DNA from: Vitis vinifera
Lineage: Eukaryota; Streptophyta; Magnoliopsida; Vitales; Vitaceae
Assembly (NCBI RefSeq): GCF_030704535.1
Contig: NC_081820.1
Location: forward strand, 15,326,001-15,390,000
Length of the DNA: 64,000 nt
Reading direction: 5' to 3'
In this document: positions 47,292-61,500 of the stretch, in pieces
How the letters are laid out: each line of letters begins with the position of its first letter
Position numbering within the stretch: position 1 is the first letter of the stretch
Program-made: the position numbers and the translations under genes
The notes under the pieces: model-generated
Told to the model about the DNA's origin: nothing
Databases searched by the model: none
Seen by the model: only the letters and a program-made list of their open reading frames with translations

Positions 47292-50200
47292 TCATGAGAA
47301 CACTTCGAAGGTCTTGGCTTGGAGGATGATCTGCCTCAGGGCACCAATGGGAGCTAAAATCATCAATATCACTCCCAGAATTATACAGATCTGGAATGCA
47401 CAAATTCAAACGAGAGCCTGTTAGTCTTTCTCAACTTGGCCTGCTAAATATGAAAAGAAAGAGAAAAGAAGAAGAGAGAGGCCAAGCCAAAAGATGCAGT
47501 GTGGAGTTGAGTTGCAGCCCATCTTCTAAGTCTTTGCCACTCTTCATTATAAGTCTACATGATAGCAAAGTAAGAGGAATGATTTAGTAAAGTCATTATT
47601 CAGTCTTGAAATGTGATAGTTAAATTAATTTAATCTAAGATTGATTATGACTATTTATGATAGTTAAATTAATGACAAGTTACCACTTATGGTAAAACAG
47701 ACCTTACTAGAGTTGAAATGTCTAGTTTAAAGCATGATAACAAAACGAAACTCTTTCCAAGTTCATTATTCAGTCTGAAATTTGCATGATTACTTAAGAA
47801 TACTTGGTCCTCCACTTGGTTTTGGGATGAATGAAGGAGAGTAGAGCATTAAGAAGAAGATGATGAATGAATGACAAAGAAGTGAACTTACCTGAGATCG
47901 TTCAACTGCCAAAGGGTCACTCGGATTTTTATCAAGATGAACTTGCTTTGCCTGCACAAATAATAGAAAAGTAAATTAGGTAAAAAGAAATGGAAAACCC
48001 ATACACTATTTTAGTTCAAATGAATCTCTATTTTAGTTCAAATGCAACAAAAAAAAAAAAAACTATGTTAGGAAGCAATCCCAAACATGGCCTTGATTTT
48101 TGGTGTTTATTTTGTTTCTATCTCTTTTGTATTTCTGGTAGATAAACTGAATGGGCCTTAATTTTTATAGAACCAACCTTTGATTCTGCAAAAATAATTT
48201 CATTTACAACTGAGGAAGATGATTCATATGATCAAATCAAAAAATTAATCATATTTTCACACAAAACTTTCGAAAAACAAAAGTGAACATAGAGCAGCCT
48301 AATTCCAGTGTCCTTTCGAACAGAGGAAATGTGAAGAAATGGTAGGACCCAAGTGGGGTGTATGATTGGAAAGTAAGGGAGACACCACATGGCTCAGCAT
48401 TTCAAGCTAAGCTTGTACTGGTCAGGTTCAATATTGGCCCCATGTGGTTGTTCTTATGAAGCTGCTCTGTTGCATCCAAGTAAGCACATGTTAATTTTGC
48501 AAAGATAGTATCCTGAACCACCAAGAAGATGTAGAACTGAGACTAAGACTGGGATAGTATGTATACGTATGGGACATGAGGATTACTAGTAACTTAATCA
48601 ACTAACAAGGTTGCCTTATGGTTTTGGTCACCTTACATATTACTAGTAAATATTTTTTTGATTTTTTTTTATAAAGCTTCTTTATACTTATGTCTTTCAT
48701 TTTCTTTAAATGCTGCTTAAACTCCACCATAAAGAACAATTTTTTTTTAAAAAGTTCTCAAAGAATAGTTCTCAAAATTTGAAATGTTCTCAATTTATTT
48801 TTTATATTTAAAAAAAATAATTTTAAAATAAAATAACTGAGAATAAAATGTATTTTTAGAAAATATCATATTTTTTGTGATAAGTTCTCAAAATCTGATT
48901 TTTATAAATAAAAAAAATATCAATTCTTCAAGTGTAGAAGCAGACAAAACAGATGAATAGGTACCCGATTAAAGATAATAAAAACCCAAAATTCTAATAT
49001 CATGCTAGACTAGAAAGATAAAAAAAACAACAGAAGACACTAAAAATCAGAGCTCTTATACTATGTTAAACCATGACAAATAATATTACTCATCCTAAAT
49101 GCTTAACTTAGTATTGTAAAACATGTTAGTATTTTCAAACTTGAAGGGGGATGCTAAGATTGCTTTTTCACTTCTTTACCTAAAGTTAATATTTTGTTAT
49201 CCCTATAAACTTGAAGCTGATCCTAAGCATGCTTTAAGAGATATCCTAAGCATGTTTGCAGAATCAACCATGTTGTGTCCAGAACCAAAAGGAATTTAGT
49301 TATTACTCAATATCTGAATTCTACCAATATTAAGGAAAGCAGAAGCAATCAACTGTAATAGCATTAAGAGAAGAGTATTTCATTGCAGGAAACAGCATTA
49401 ATTTTTCCACAGCTTTTTCTAGTTTCATTTTTCCTTTTCCTATTTATGCTTATCTTCACTCTGTATTTCTTCCTTCATCATGAAGTTACTTACTAGTTGT
49501 CCTTGTAATTGTCGGTGCTAAATTCTTAACTGTTTGTTAAATTCTGTAGATTTCCCATCCTATTTTTCATTGAGATTGATAAACATCTAACAGATGAATC
49601 ACACAAATTTTCTTTCCAATTCTAGAAAAATCCCATGTTTGTATTTGAATCTTTTCAGTTAAAATTCAGATTTAATTCCTTCGAGCATGCCTAATGCCTA
49701 ATGCTGAGTGTATGACCAGGTAAGAGAGCCCTTTTACATATAAGAACTCATACTAAACCAATCCTTTGAGGATATAGAATAATAAAATAAAATTCCAATC
49801 TCATTGCCCAATAGGGCCAATACTAACATGGTTCTATCAATAAGAATCTTTACATGGGAAAATATGCATATTCAAAATTACCATGAGATATATTCAAATA
49901 TGAATCTAAAGAGAAATGTGAGATATATTCACGTTTCTCTGTTGGGGAATATAATTAATGAGAAATGTGGGTTCATTTGGTTTGGTTTGGCTTTCATCCC
50001 TGCACAGTATATAAGTTTGATTCATAAGCAAATGCCTATAGCTGTGTCCGAGGCAGACCATTAGCTGACTTGGGTCTACTGTTTTCTCAATTCTCAAGCA
50101 ACAGACAAAATGACTGAAATATGAAATTTCTGGGTTCAATCAATTTAAACTGATCAGTCCCCTTTGTCAAACATTAATTTAGGAAAATTGCATCTTTACC

Positions 50201-51246
50201 ACCCTCTCTCACTACCTACTTGTATGAAAGGTAATAACATGATCCGCATATGGATCAAAATGTGACAAATCATAACTTGGAGGAAAAGTAAGTGATATGA
50301 GCAACATTCTCCACTAACTGTATTTACAAATTGGAGGCCACAAGTATCTGGTATTCATCTTTAATGTAAATTTTTTTGGGTATTCATTTTACAAAGCTCA
50401 TAATTGATCAAATGTGATTTACCCTCATCTCCCCTTAGTTGAATATCAAGTTGGTCAGTTGTTAAAAGTTCTCGTCAAGTCCCATTCTAACTCATTTCAG
50501 ATCAACTTCACAATTGACAAGTATTACAACAATGGAGACGTAAAAACCTAGTAAGACACCCATAATACTAACGAGTTATTAATTGCACCAGAATATGTCA
50601 GCCATTTGAAACCTGAGTATTCCAGTTCCCATTTGAAAACACAACCCCAATCACAATCCCCACTTCCCATTTGAAAACACAACCCCAATCACAACCTAGA
50701 GAGTCATAATGATCATAGCCTACCAATTGATGCTTATTGTACAACTTAAGTTCTGTAACTACACTCATAATGTAAGCAAATCAAGAAATACAGAGAGTCA
50801 TTTAGGAATCCCTTGGAATGATATCAATTGAGGTGATTTAAGAAACGGTGTAACATTTAGCAGAATATCAAGGGTAAAAATCATATCAAATCTAGAAAAC
50901 AACAAACCAGAAAAGTTTAGAAAAATTCTGGCGAAATTTAAGAAACGGGAAAGGCGAAAACAACCTAGAAACCCAAACAGAGAACCCAAGAGAGAACGAT
51001 TACCTTGGGTTCCGGGTTTTCACAAGATGAGATGGATTGGAGTTCAATTCATACCTGATCTGAAGATATGGATCCGAATACATTCACTGGATTTGAAGAA
51101 TCCATTTCATCAATGAGAACTTGATTTGAAGAGCGCACTTCATCCATGGGAACTCGGGTGCCTGAAGAGGGTAGGTTTTCGGCCCTGGAAGGTGATCGGA
51201 GTGATTGTGGTGGCCGTTGAAAGGGTCGACGACGGTGAGAAGCCAT
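47292..51246 (-). CDS. Three-exon gene for a 116-residue single-pass membrane protein of unknown function
   Basis: Exons on the minus strand: 51246-51055 (64 codons), 47951-47892 (20 codons) and 47390-47292 (32 codons plus stop). All junctions are phase 0 with good sites: CAG|GTATGA donor, TTTGTGCAG acceptor, CAG|GTAAG donor, CATTCCAG acceptor. The protein starts MASHRRRPFQRPPQSLRSPS (basic, Ser/Pro-rich) and continues with an acidic polar stretch and a conserved-looking segment HLDKNPSDPLAVERSQ. It ends with one hydrophobic helix (ICIILGVILMILAPIGALRQ) and a short tail ending TFEVFS. This suggests a tail-anchored-like membrane protein. I do not recognise the family. Intron 1 is 3.1 kb and intron 2 is 501 bases. 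It lies downstream of CNOT1 on the same strand. Confidence 0.8.
47952..51054 (-). other. Intron 1 of the small membrane-protein gene
   Basis: No coding similarity seen in 3.1 kb. It contains a 38-base tandem duplication at 50626-50695 (TTCCCATTTGAAAACACAAC twice) and scattered A/T runs. The GT and AG ends are canonical. Confidence 0.65.
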
Positions 51247-52559
51247 AGCCACCGATGAAGAGGAAAGGAAAGGTGAAGCGGTGAACAGAGCCCCCGATAA
51301 AATTTTCCCCCCATTTGCCCTTCTCTTTTTCTCCTATTTTCCTCGTCATTTTTTAAGGAAAATAATAGGGAAAATATTACCATATTTTCTTTAATACTTT
51401 CCTTTATATTTTTTTTCCACCTTATTTTCCATGTCATCCAAACTAAAGAAAACTATTTTCCTTTACATTTTTTTTCCTTTCCTTAGCATTTTCCGGGAAC
51501 CAAACACAGCCTTAGCATTTGTTTTTTCCTTCCATAACTCTTGTGATCACTTTCCCCCGATTCCTCTATCCTCACTTGAACACACATTAATGCTCTAAAA
51601 AAAAAAAAAAAAAGATTTAGCATGTATTCAAGTTAAAACGATATGATTAACACTCAAAATAGTGATAAAATCCATATTTTTAAAGTAAAAAAATAATTTT
51701 TCATCATCCATATGCATCAATTTATCAAGTGAAAAAAAATCATGCTAAAGATATTTAGGTCTTATTTGGTAATTGTTTTCGAAAATGTTAGAACATTGAG
51801 TCTTATTTATATGTAGACAATTTTGTTTCAATTTATGTTTGATCAAAGCTTTTTTAGATAGTAACTTGCTCTCAATGAATGATCTCTTTAAACTGTGCTA
51901 ATTGATTAATAAGAGCTCAATTAGACTAATTAATCAATTATTATCCTTGGACTTAAGTTCGCTCAAGTCACTTAAGCCAAAGGGAAGTCTATAAATACGA
52001 TCTTTACTCTTACATTCACTATTCCCTCTCATATATTCCAAAGAGAGAATCATAGCCTCCACCCTCCCATATTTCCACCATTTGAGTGCCAAGTTTCAAG
52101 GACAAATCATGAAGTAGAATATCACTGAGTTTTCAAGACCATCTACGGATTTGCAACAATCTTCACCAATAGGAGTTGATCAACGACATCTTGATCTTGG
52201 TAGGCACACTAAACCTGTAATCTAGATCCAAAAAATTGATACTAGTAAGAATTTTTTATATACGGCTAAATTTTTGCCCTATCACAACTCAACTACATAA
52301 AACAACCAATGGTTGATCAATTACTTCAACAAAATTAAACCCTCAGACATTTCGACCATCTTAATGAAAATCACAGAAAAAAGAATGAAAGTGAAAAAGA
52401 ATCCAAAAATGTATGAAAAAAATTACTATTTTCCCCTTTTTTGTTGGAGGGAGGGGGGACAAATTTGCTTAAACTCATTACAGCCACTTTTTTTTTTTTT
52501 TTTTTTTCCTTTTCAACAACCCTTGCAAGTATATATACCTTTAATATGGTCATAATCTG
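51247..52559. other. Intergenic region between CNOT1 and the small gene
   Basis: The first 265 bases (minus-strand upstream of the small gene) are the right subterminal part of the candidate Harbinger element, A/T-rich with TTTTCC runs. The rest has a poly(A) run near 51600 and a poly(T) run near 52480-52507. No ORF or RNA gene is supported. Confidence 0.5.
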
Positions 52560-55500
52560 AACCGAAAGTTCTGTTGCACAGTAGTCATTGCCAAATTAGT
52601 TAAATTTCCTTCAGACATATTATATAGTCAGCTAAGATGTTTCCCATAAAAAAGTACATAAACATCACAAGATACAGAAACAGCACAAGATAGAAACCAT
52701 AATTACATCTATGGACATTATCAGTAATAAAATTACGCTAGTTATTTACAAATGAGAGAAACAGTCAGTGCATGTTGTCGGAGACCATGGAATCATCTAC
52801 AGGTTTGGGTCCACCGCAAGATCGAGAAACCGATTCAAACAGTTTCTCAATCTCCGGCGCACACCTTGTGAAAGTCCTGCTCCAGAAGTTGTATCTTGAA
52901 TTCTGCTAACACAAAAAGGAGAGAAATTCATTAACTATTTTTAGAGAAGAAACGTGTGTAACCAACCAGATAGAAAGAAGAAAAAAAGAATCATCAAATT
53001 AATTACCTTGATGAGCTCGATAAAAGTGATGAGAAGGCCCCATGGGTGGGGTCTATTTACAATCAGACGTTCCAGCAAAACTCTTGTAATTTGCTCCTGG
53101 ATGATTTCCTGCACCATCAGAGGTTGAGACTATAAGAAGGTGATCATGTCCCGTGGGAGGGTGTTGAAAGTCGGGGGAGTCTCACCTGGCTTGCCTCAAC
53201 AAACAAGTAGAGAAGAACAAAGGAGAAAAAATGTGTGTGGTTGTTGGGATAGCGCAGCTGATTTGCAATGGCATTAAGGAAGAGGTAACGCCCTTCTGTA
53301 TCAAGCTCCGCAATCAGAGTCTGGAAGATGTCCATGGCAGAACCCATCAAATACAACTCCAGCGGACCATTGTGGGCCATCTGCTGTGCAAGTGGAGGCG
53401 AGCTTTTTGTTTGTAATTGCTGGATGGTCTGCAATACATACATCCACTTGGAGATTAATAAACCAAAGAGATTATCTCAATAATACAAAGAGAACCAACG
53501 GTTTGTTACTTAACCAAAACTTACAAGGTGAGAGAGAAATAAAAAAAATAAAAAATAAAAAAGGGAGGGGGAGCAGGGAGCACATTACCTGCATTCCCAC
53601 ATAAAGGACAAGGGAGTTCATCAAGGGCACATTGTACCGGGTCCCAGCTTGTGCTGCCTCATTTTGGGGCAGAAGCAATCTCTGCTTTAGATCGGGCAAG
53701 AATGAAGATCCCTGATGCCTTGTCTACAAAATAAAGCCAAGGATTATATTATACTATGAATAAGAAAAGGAAAGAGAAATTGCAATTTTCTCAAGTCAGT
53801 TTGACAAGCATTTATTCAATGAGCAAATCCAGTACCTTGAGATACTCATCTACATCTGACTTCATCTGCTTTGATTTAAGAGCAGCATCCACCTCTGAGA
53901 ATATGCGTGGGGATTGATTGATCTCTGCTAACAAATCAATCTGAAACGGAAAGTTCCGAAGTACACCATTAAAGACAAAAATAAATTACATAGCTAAGAT
54001 TTTAATGAGAAAAAAAATGATCAACACCTTTAAGTTGGGAGTAGAAGGATCAGGCAGCCTCATATTACGTGGGAATGCACTGAGGATGACATTTCGCATC
54101 TGGATGCAGCTTGAAGGAATCACATCACAGAAGCTGAAATGATAATCACACAGGAACTCCGGGAAATCATGGAGCAGCACAAGCAGTACCCTTAGAGTGC
54201 CTTTATATAGAAAAAGTATCTGTAAAAAAATTGAAACAAACAATTAAGGATAGAAAAGCCAGCAAATAATATATTCTCTGAAATATTTAAAAGACAAATA
54301 ATTAAACCCAATAAGCTGAAGAAGCAAACCGGCTCTGCCATTTCAGCATTCCTTAGATATGGCTCCATGAATTTGAACAGGTCCACAAGCAAGCGTTGAA
54401 CATAAAGCCAACCTTTTGGAGGGTTTACTGTAAGCAGCTTAGGCATAAAACTCCTGTGGCTCACTAGCTCAAGCCATGCAAAGCTGCAAAAGTTTCAACA
54501 AGTTACTACTAACAAAAGCAAAAAGTATATGATATCAGCTCATCAGAGTTTTGAGTACTCCAACAGCAGAGTCTGACACCATCTTGACCAATTTACACCG
54601 TAAAATGCAACAAACTGGGGAGCAATACTGATGCTTTCCAGAAGAGCACCAGAAAGAGAACTCATATTAAGAGGAACAACATGCACTTTCACTAAAGGTT
54701 TCCACTGTACCGCATTTTAGTGCTTGCTAGCAGGGTTTAAAAAGGAGGTGCGGATTATGCAATCAAGCTCGATTAACAAACACATCCCTGAAGTTCAAAA
54801 TATATGCTAGGAGTCCTATCCTAGAGATGTGTTCATTTTATAAATGCCCAGTCACAATTCACAAATACAAACTTGACAAGCTGGAACCCGATCTTTTATG
54901 GGAAATGAGATCCCACTGAAATTTTAAACTAAATTTCTTCCAACATTTCTCTGATTAAAACCAAAGGACTTCCATCATCTACAACTGTGGCACTCAGGCA
55001 CTACCACATGCTATAGTTAAGACTCATGACCAATGGTTTAAAAGGCCAAAGCCAGCATTGATACATTTCATCTAAATGAGGTCAGATGTAATCCTCAATT
55101 TAAAACACACACACTTGACAAGCTGGAACCTGATCTTTTATGGAAATGAGATCCCACTGAAATTTTAAATTAAATTCCTTCCAACATTTCTCTGATTAAA
55201 AGCAAGGGACTTCCAGCATCTACAACTGCAGCATTCAGGCACTACTACCACATGCTATAGATAAAACTCATGACCAATGGTCTAAAAGGCCAAAGCCAGC
55301 ATTGAAACGTAAATGAGGCAAGGTGTAATCCTCAATTAGAACACACACACAAAAAAGAACATTAAATATAAGACTCATGACCAAATTTTTCAAAGGCTGA
55401 AGGTAGCCTTGTGCATTTTGCTCAAATGAGGTGTCAGGTTTTAAAACACATAATGGCTCTTGAGGCTTGCCTCAAGGCAAGGCTTTGTACTTTATCCTTG

Positions 55501-58500
55501 AGACTATAGCCTCAGTAAGGAATTAAGGATTAAGCCTCACCTTATTAAGGGTTAGGATCTTAAGGCTAGACCTCGAGGCAATTAAGTATTAAAGATTAAG
55601 TCTCAAATATTCAAAGGGTTTAATTGGTTTAGGGTTTTTCTAGGCTTTTGGTATATATTTTATAAAAGGTTTAACCCTCAATATTCAATGGTTTTAGTAG
55701 GTGTGGTGCTTTTGTGGGGTTTATGGATTTAAGTATAGTTTTTTACGAGTTTAGGTTTAAGTATAGCTTTTTATAAGTTTTATCTTGGTTCCAAAGCTAG
55801 GGCTAGGGGTGTAACTTGGGTGGGGCCTCAACAATCATTTCTAATACTCAGGTTAGTTTTGGATTAAAGTTTTTCAACTCGAACTCAATTCAAATCAGGT
55901 GCTGGCCAAGATTGGAATAACCTGAGCCTAACCAGAATTTGATTTAGCATTTCTATAGTTTATTTAATTTTCTTTTTTAAATATTTAAGGAAAAATATTA
56001 TATTACAATTATATCATATACTCTTCATTATTCTAGAAAGATTTATAACTTTATTTTTACTTTTTTATTAAGGTTAATTTTATTTACACTCCTTGAGGTT
56101 CAATGCAAATTACATTAAGCCACCATTTGTTTCAAATTTCATCAGCTAGCACCCTAATAGATATATTTCATACATAAGATTAATTTTTAGATAATAGTTT
56201 TTTTTTATAAGTAAACACGGAATATATTAACACAAGGCAAAAAAGCCACATAGCATACAGAGAGTATACAAAGCGGCAAAGGTCTCACAACCAAAAAGAG
56301 ACAAAAAACACACCAACCCTCAAATGGAGGCTAACCACTCCAAAAAGCTCCACTATACAATTTTGCCCAGCCCCACACATTACAAACAAAAGAATTTTTA
56401 AGTTTCTGGATAGCTAACTCCACTTTGTCACATATACTATTTAAATTTTGGTATATAGAATGAATACATACATACATACTTTGAATCATACTACCCAATC
56501 AATCCAACCAATTTAAATCTAATCCGACAAACCCAAACTTAGAAAAATGATGTTGAATTGGGCTTGGATTGAATACCTCGGGTTAGAAGTCGAATCAGGT
56601 TAGGCTCAGATTGATTATTTCTTAATTCAAGTTAGACTTGGGTTAACCACCAACCTACCTAAGCTGCAACCGTAGTTAGGGCTAGATCTTTTACAAAATA
56701 AGACTTTAGTTGGCTTTAGATTAACCCTTTAAATGAAAAAACAAAAAGAAATTGAGAATAAGAAAACAAGAAGTTATTGGCTACTGCAATAGTTGAGTTC
56801 ATTTATAATCATTATCTTATTATTGATAGCTTAAAAAGAATTGTTGCAATTTATGGATGTAAAACAAGAATGGGGGGATAATATATCAATTGGATATAAT
56901 TATAATGCCTTGGAGGAGTTGAAAATTATATGATGAAGTCATGAGAAAGAGGTGGATTTAGAAGAAAGACAGAGGAACTAAATTAGAAATTATTGACAAT
57001 GACACAGTTTTGATGAAGTTATCACGAATTTTATGGATTATTCAATTTTCACATGATTTTATTTAAAACTTTTCTATTTTTTCTTTACCCTTTTATTATT
57101 TATTTTGAGGCTTATACTTTGTTACACCTCAAGGCTTATGTTGGACAAAACACCTCAAACTATCAATAGCTTTTAAAAGTATTGAAAACACCACAGGTAG
57201 CCTTTAGACATTTGTTCTAAATGAGGTAAGGCAATTCTGGACTTAAAAACGCACATACACACACACATAAAAATATCATCATAAGAAAACGATAAAATTC
57301 TGGATAAGAATTAATTATTTGGCTTCATTTTCAATAGTTCTAATTTAGTTCCTCTCTCTTCTACGGTCCAACTCTTTCATGGCTCCAACAATATTCCTCA
57401 ACATAACCATCAATTTCACTAGTAAGATACCCTGAGAAATCAACAGCAGATCAAATTGCCTTATATCCCTTGTGTCCACCCATCAATGCCAATTTTCAGC
57501 CCTTACAGGTTAAGCTCTCCTCCATAGGCCAAAACTTAAGATCCAAATGCTATCGATCTTGCCCTCCAACAACTCTCTAATTCTTCTTCTCTGAACACCC
57601 CCCCTCCCAAAACCCCTCTTTGTCTAAATGGAAGGCAACCAAGGACTTACTTTTTCAAATGTTTAACCCAAGCCCGCAAAAAAGCCTAAAAACCATTAAA
57701 ACCTAATCTATTTCTGAGGCTAACACCTCAACAGCCTTGAAGCTTAATCAATGCTAATTCATGGCAAAGGCCATTAAAAGCAATTCAAAACAGCTCATCA
57801 CAACTCAGACAGATAATGATCCAGGTACTTTTTAAGTGAAATCCATTCTTAAGAGTTTCATAAAATCATATGAAGAACCCAGACTTTAACATTTGGGAAA
57901 GTAAAACTTTGAATGCATGGCATGCTGACCTGAATGCGGGGATTTTAAGAGGCTGCAATGCATGGAAAGCATTAGCAAAAGCAATCAACACCTGAAAAAT
58001 AACCTTATTTAGTTAGTTTCTGCCAAATTACAAATTACAATACTGATGCATGAAATGAAAACAACTTATACCTGAAAGTTAGCACCATCCAGGATAGGGT
58101 CTGGGGACACAAGGTCAAAAAGCCAGTTAATAAACAACCTGAAATATGGCCTTGGATTAAAAGATGCCTTCTTCTCCTCGGAATCTCTTTGGATGACTCT
58201 CACAGTTACAGAAAAAATCTACAAAACCCAAAAGATAAAGCATAAAATTATTGCTGCTAATGATGCATGAATATACATAAACCAAATCTAAGACTCAAAC
58301 CTTTGGCAACAGGAGGAGTTTACTTGGTCCATGCTCCATCACACAAAACTGATAAACAAAGAATAAACCACAAAATAAGTTCTGATACTGAACACCTAAA
58401 ACAACATATTCCAAAAACTCCACATGTGTATATTACCTTTAGAATCAAAATAACAAGCTTTGCATACACATCTATCGCAAGAAATGACATGTTCTGCCCT

Positions 58501-61500
58501 GTTTGAGGTGAATGCAGTGACAATGATCCAGAATTGATTCCTTCAGAAGAGAGACAATGTGCCACAGCAAGTTCCTGAAACCATAATTTTTTCAACAGAA
58601 CCAACAAAAAATATTATCCCAAAGTCACAAAAATTTACAATTTTATTCATGACGGATAGAACATCAAACAAAAACGAGAGGTTACTGTGAGCAGTCGGAA
58701 AAAACGATCTGATGTATCATCCCCATTTAGAAAACCACTTTGTTGTAGTTGTGAGATAAAATGGGTAATAGCTGGGTCATTTGTACCATGAAGTTCATAT
58801 ATCTGGTACCAATCAGCAAACAGCACAGAAACCTACAGCATATTCAAATAACATAAACGCTATAGGGAATCTAAATAAATCCAAAACTGAAAGTAGAGTT
58901 CCAAAACTTAAAAGAAACAGACCTGCTTGCTTAGCTACAAGTTACCAAAAAGATCTAAAAAAAGGTCTTTCTAAAAAATTGACATGTACAAATACTAAGA
59001 GGGGTAGGGGTGGTATGTCTGTGTGAACAAAAGTGCATACTGGGAAAGAAAGAAGATACTACTTATTGCAGAGTGGCCTTGGTTATTGTTGTACATCCCA
59101 AGTTGATACAAAGAAAGGGAAGGCTTAAAAACACACAACTAACCATAAAGGTTTCTCTTTTTTTTTTTTTTTCCTTTCGTTTTGATAGGCAACTGCATTG
59201 AAAAAAAATGAAAGTAGAGAATGAAAAAAAGCGCGGAAGGTTTCACCATAATTTTTTTCTAATTGTAGTAGTAGTAGTAGGAAAAAGACAGAAACAGAAA
59301 CAGAAACAGTTAAAGATTTCATATCCATTAACTAAGCTGCCAAAAAATACTGTCAAGGTTAAGGCAATTCCACCTAGAACACCATCACAACTTTTTTCTG
59401 AGGAAAATAATTGAGAAAAGCACAAGGCAAATCACAACCACAGTTTCTTTTTATAAAAATAAGAGGGCACTAATATCACAAAGCAGAGGAAGTTCTTGCA
59501 TCATAGTTTTCTTATGGAAGTATGAGAGGACCAAAAACACAGCAAAGAAAGTTTCACAACCCTCAACCATTTTTCCGCAAGAAAGGTCACAGTTAAGGGA
59601 ATGCCAACTAATAAAATTAGTGAAAAAAACAGAACTACACACCATGAATATTTTTTCTCATGCAAATAAGAAAGAATAAAAAACACAAAACTGAACATTT
59701 CAGTATGACATTATTTTTTAAAAGAAAACAAGGAAAAATCACAAACAAAAAGGCAGTGGGAAAATTTGCATCCAATAACCGTATCATGACAAGGAAGGAG
59801 TAAAAAAGCAATGCTAGCCAACTAAAAAACATTTAGTCCAATTACAGCAATGCTAGCTAACTAAAAAACATTTAGTCAAATTACAGCAAAGTCAGCTACA
59901 GACACCCATGTTAAGTTTTTTTTTCGTCTCCATTGGCATTTGGACCTGAAACCTCCCTCCCATAAACCCCACCCCAACCCATGTTAAGTTCACGTCAGTC
60001 TAAATATCCTTTCCCTGTTTCTTCCCGTCAGTTTCAGCAAAATGCCAAAATATCTCATTTTTTACAATCAGACTGAAAATATAGAATATGATTATTGTCA
60101 AGGAAGAAAATCTCACTGCAGATAATAATGAAGAGATTATAGAAGATAAATATAGTAATATGATTATTATCAAGGAAGAAAATCTCACTACAGACAACAA
60201 TGAAAAGTAAAAGAATAAGGAGGCAATTATGTCACCAGCAACATTTAGCTAAAAAATGTATGCAAAGAATAAGTTCTTTGCAGGGAACAAGAAATTGTAA
60301 CAATAAAAAATGGAGCGAAAATGAGGAAAAATGTATAATCCTTTGAACCAGATACAAGAAGAAAAAGACAAACAAAAACACTGGTAAAAACACATTCCAG
60401 ACATTCATTCTAACAACAAACACTGAAATATTATGTGAATAAACAAAAGTTAACAGAACTCAAATCAAATTTTGTATTTATTAAATAGAATGCACATTTA
60501 TGAAATAACTGCACATATAGTTATTAAAACAAAACAAATTGCATATGTCATTTACACAAATGATACTTTTTAAAGGAATTGTTCATCAATCATAGTGATT
60601 CTTCAACAATAACATTAACCATTTAGCCTAAAAACATGATTCATGTCTAAAACTAGTTTATTAAAACTTAAGTAAAATAAAATCTTTTATAGGTAACCAT
60701 TACAAGTAGCACGAAGATAATCATAATAATCGATATATTTCACAAAAGAGGATATTTCTAGATCTTCTATACAACCATCTATAGAGAGTGGACAGACATT
60801 CGACGTATCAATCAATCAACATATTGCAACTTGAATATAATTTTATGACTGACAAACCGATACCTGATCACGAAAACCAACAGGATCAACTCCCACAGAG
60901 TCAGCATTGGTATAGTCTTCTCTGCTTGTCATGGATCGATCAGAACTCTGCTTATGGAAAAGTAAATTAAAATTTGGTATTGCATGCCAAATTTATTCAA
61001 GCTAGATTATAGAAAATAAATTGTAACTAATTCAATCAACCTTCTTTTCTCGAGATTGCTTCTCCTTATCATCCTTTCCAACATTCAAACCAGAAAGAAT
61101 TGCTGCATTAGCAGCAGGATTTCTTGCAATCTCAACTAACTGTTGTAAAGATTCAGGAGATCCAGGTCTCATTGCAAGCTGCAATTTGGAACCACTTATC
61201 AATAAAAAGGCCATAACAAAAAAAAAAATCTAAATAACACATTGTCGCGAATTGTACCTTTCCCAATGCATCAACAAGATTGGGAAGTTCAGAAACACTA
61301 ACTCTTGAATCTTGAATCAGCAAGGTCTGGAGAAGAGAAATTGCAAACTCTGTAGCAGCTTCTGCATATTTGATGCCTCCAAGTTAGCTATAATATCAAA
61401 TGCTTAAGAGGCCAACCAAAATTGAAGAGATGTTTCATATACATACTGTTCCTTCCAGCATCAATAAGTTTTGCCATGTGCATATTGTATTCTGCAAGGT

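Larger units (their letters stand above)
46470..51511. mobile_element. Candidate 5.04-kb PIF/Harbinger-type element enclosing a gene
   Basis: The left end GGCTCTGTTTGGTTCCCGG and the right end (reverse complement GGCTGTGTTTGGTTCCCGG) match at 23 of 24 terminal bases, and both are directly flanked by TTA (46467-46469, 51512-51514). The subterminal ~200 bases on both sides share AAGGAAAGGA and TTTGGTT words in mirrored orientation. A 3-base TTA/TAA duplication with GG-starting inverted ends is the Harbinger signature. No transposase or Myb-like ORF is seen inside. The alternative is two separate half-elements on either side of an ordinary gene. Confidence 0.45.
54484..57929 (-). other. 3.4-kb CNOT1 intron with tandem repeat and LINE remnant
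   Basis: This is the longest visible CNOT1 intron, splitting the Ser codon before FAWLELV (phase 2). It has no coding function of its own; two repeats inside are listed separately. The rest is T/A-rich sequence with no recognised feature. Confidence 0.85.

Noticed and set aside
51084..51437. 117-codon minus-strand ORF overlapping exon 1 of the small gene
   Set aside because: It is in a different frame from the spliced product, runs through AT-rich upstream sequence and has no recognisable domain.
53231..53416. Plus-strand ORFs in the CNOT1 exon region
   Set aside because: They are antisense to a CNOT1 exon whose translation ([18 protein letters not shown]) is clearly conserved.
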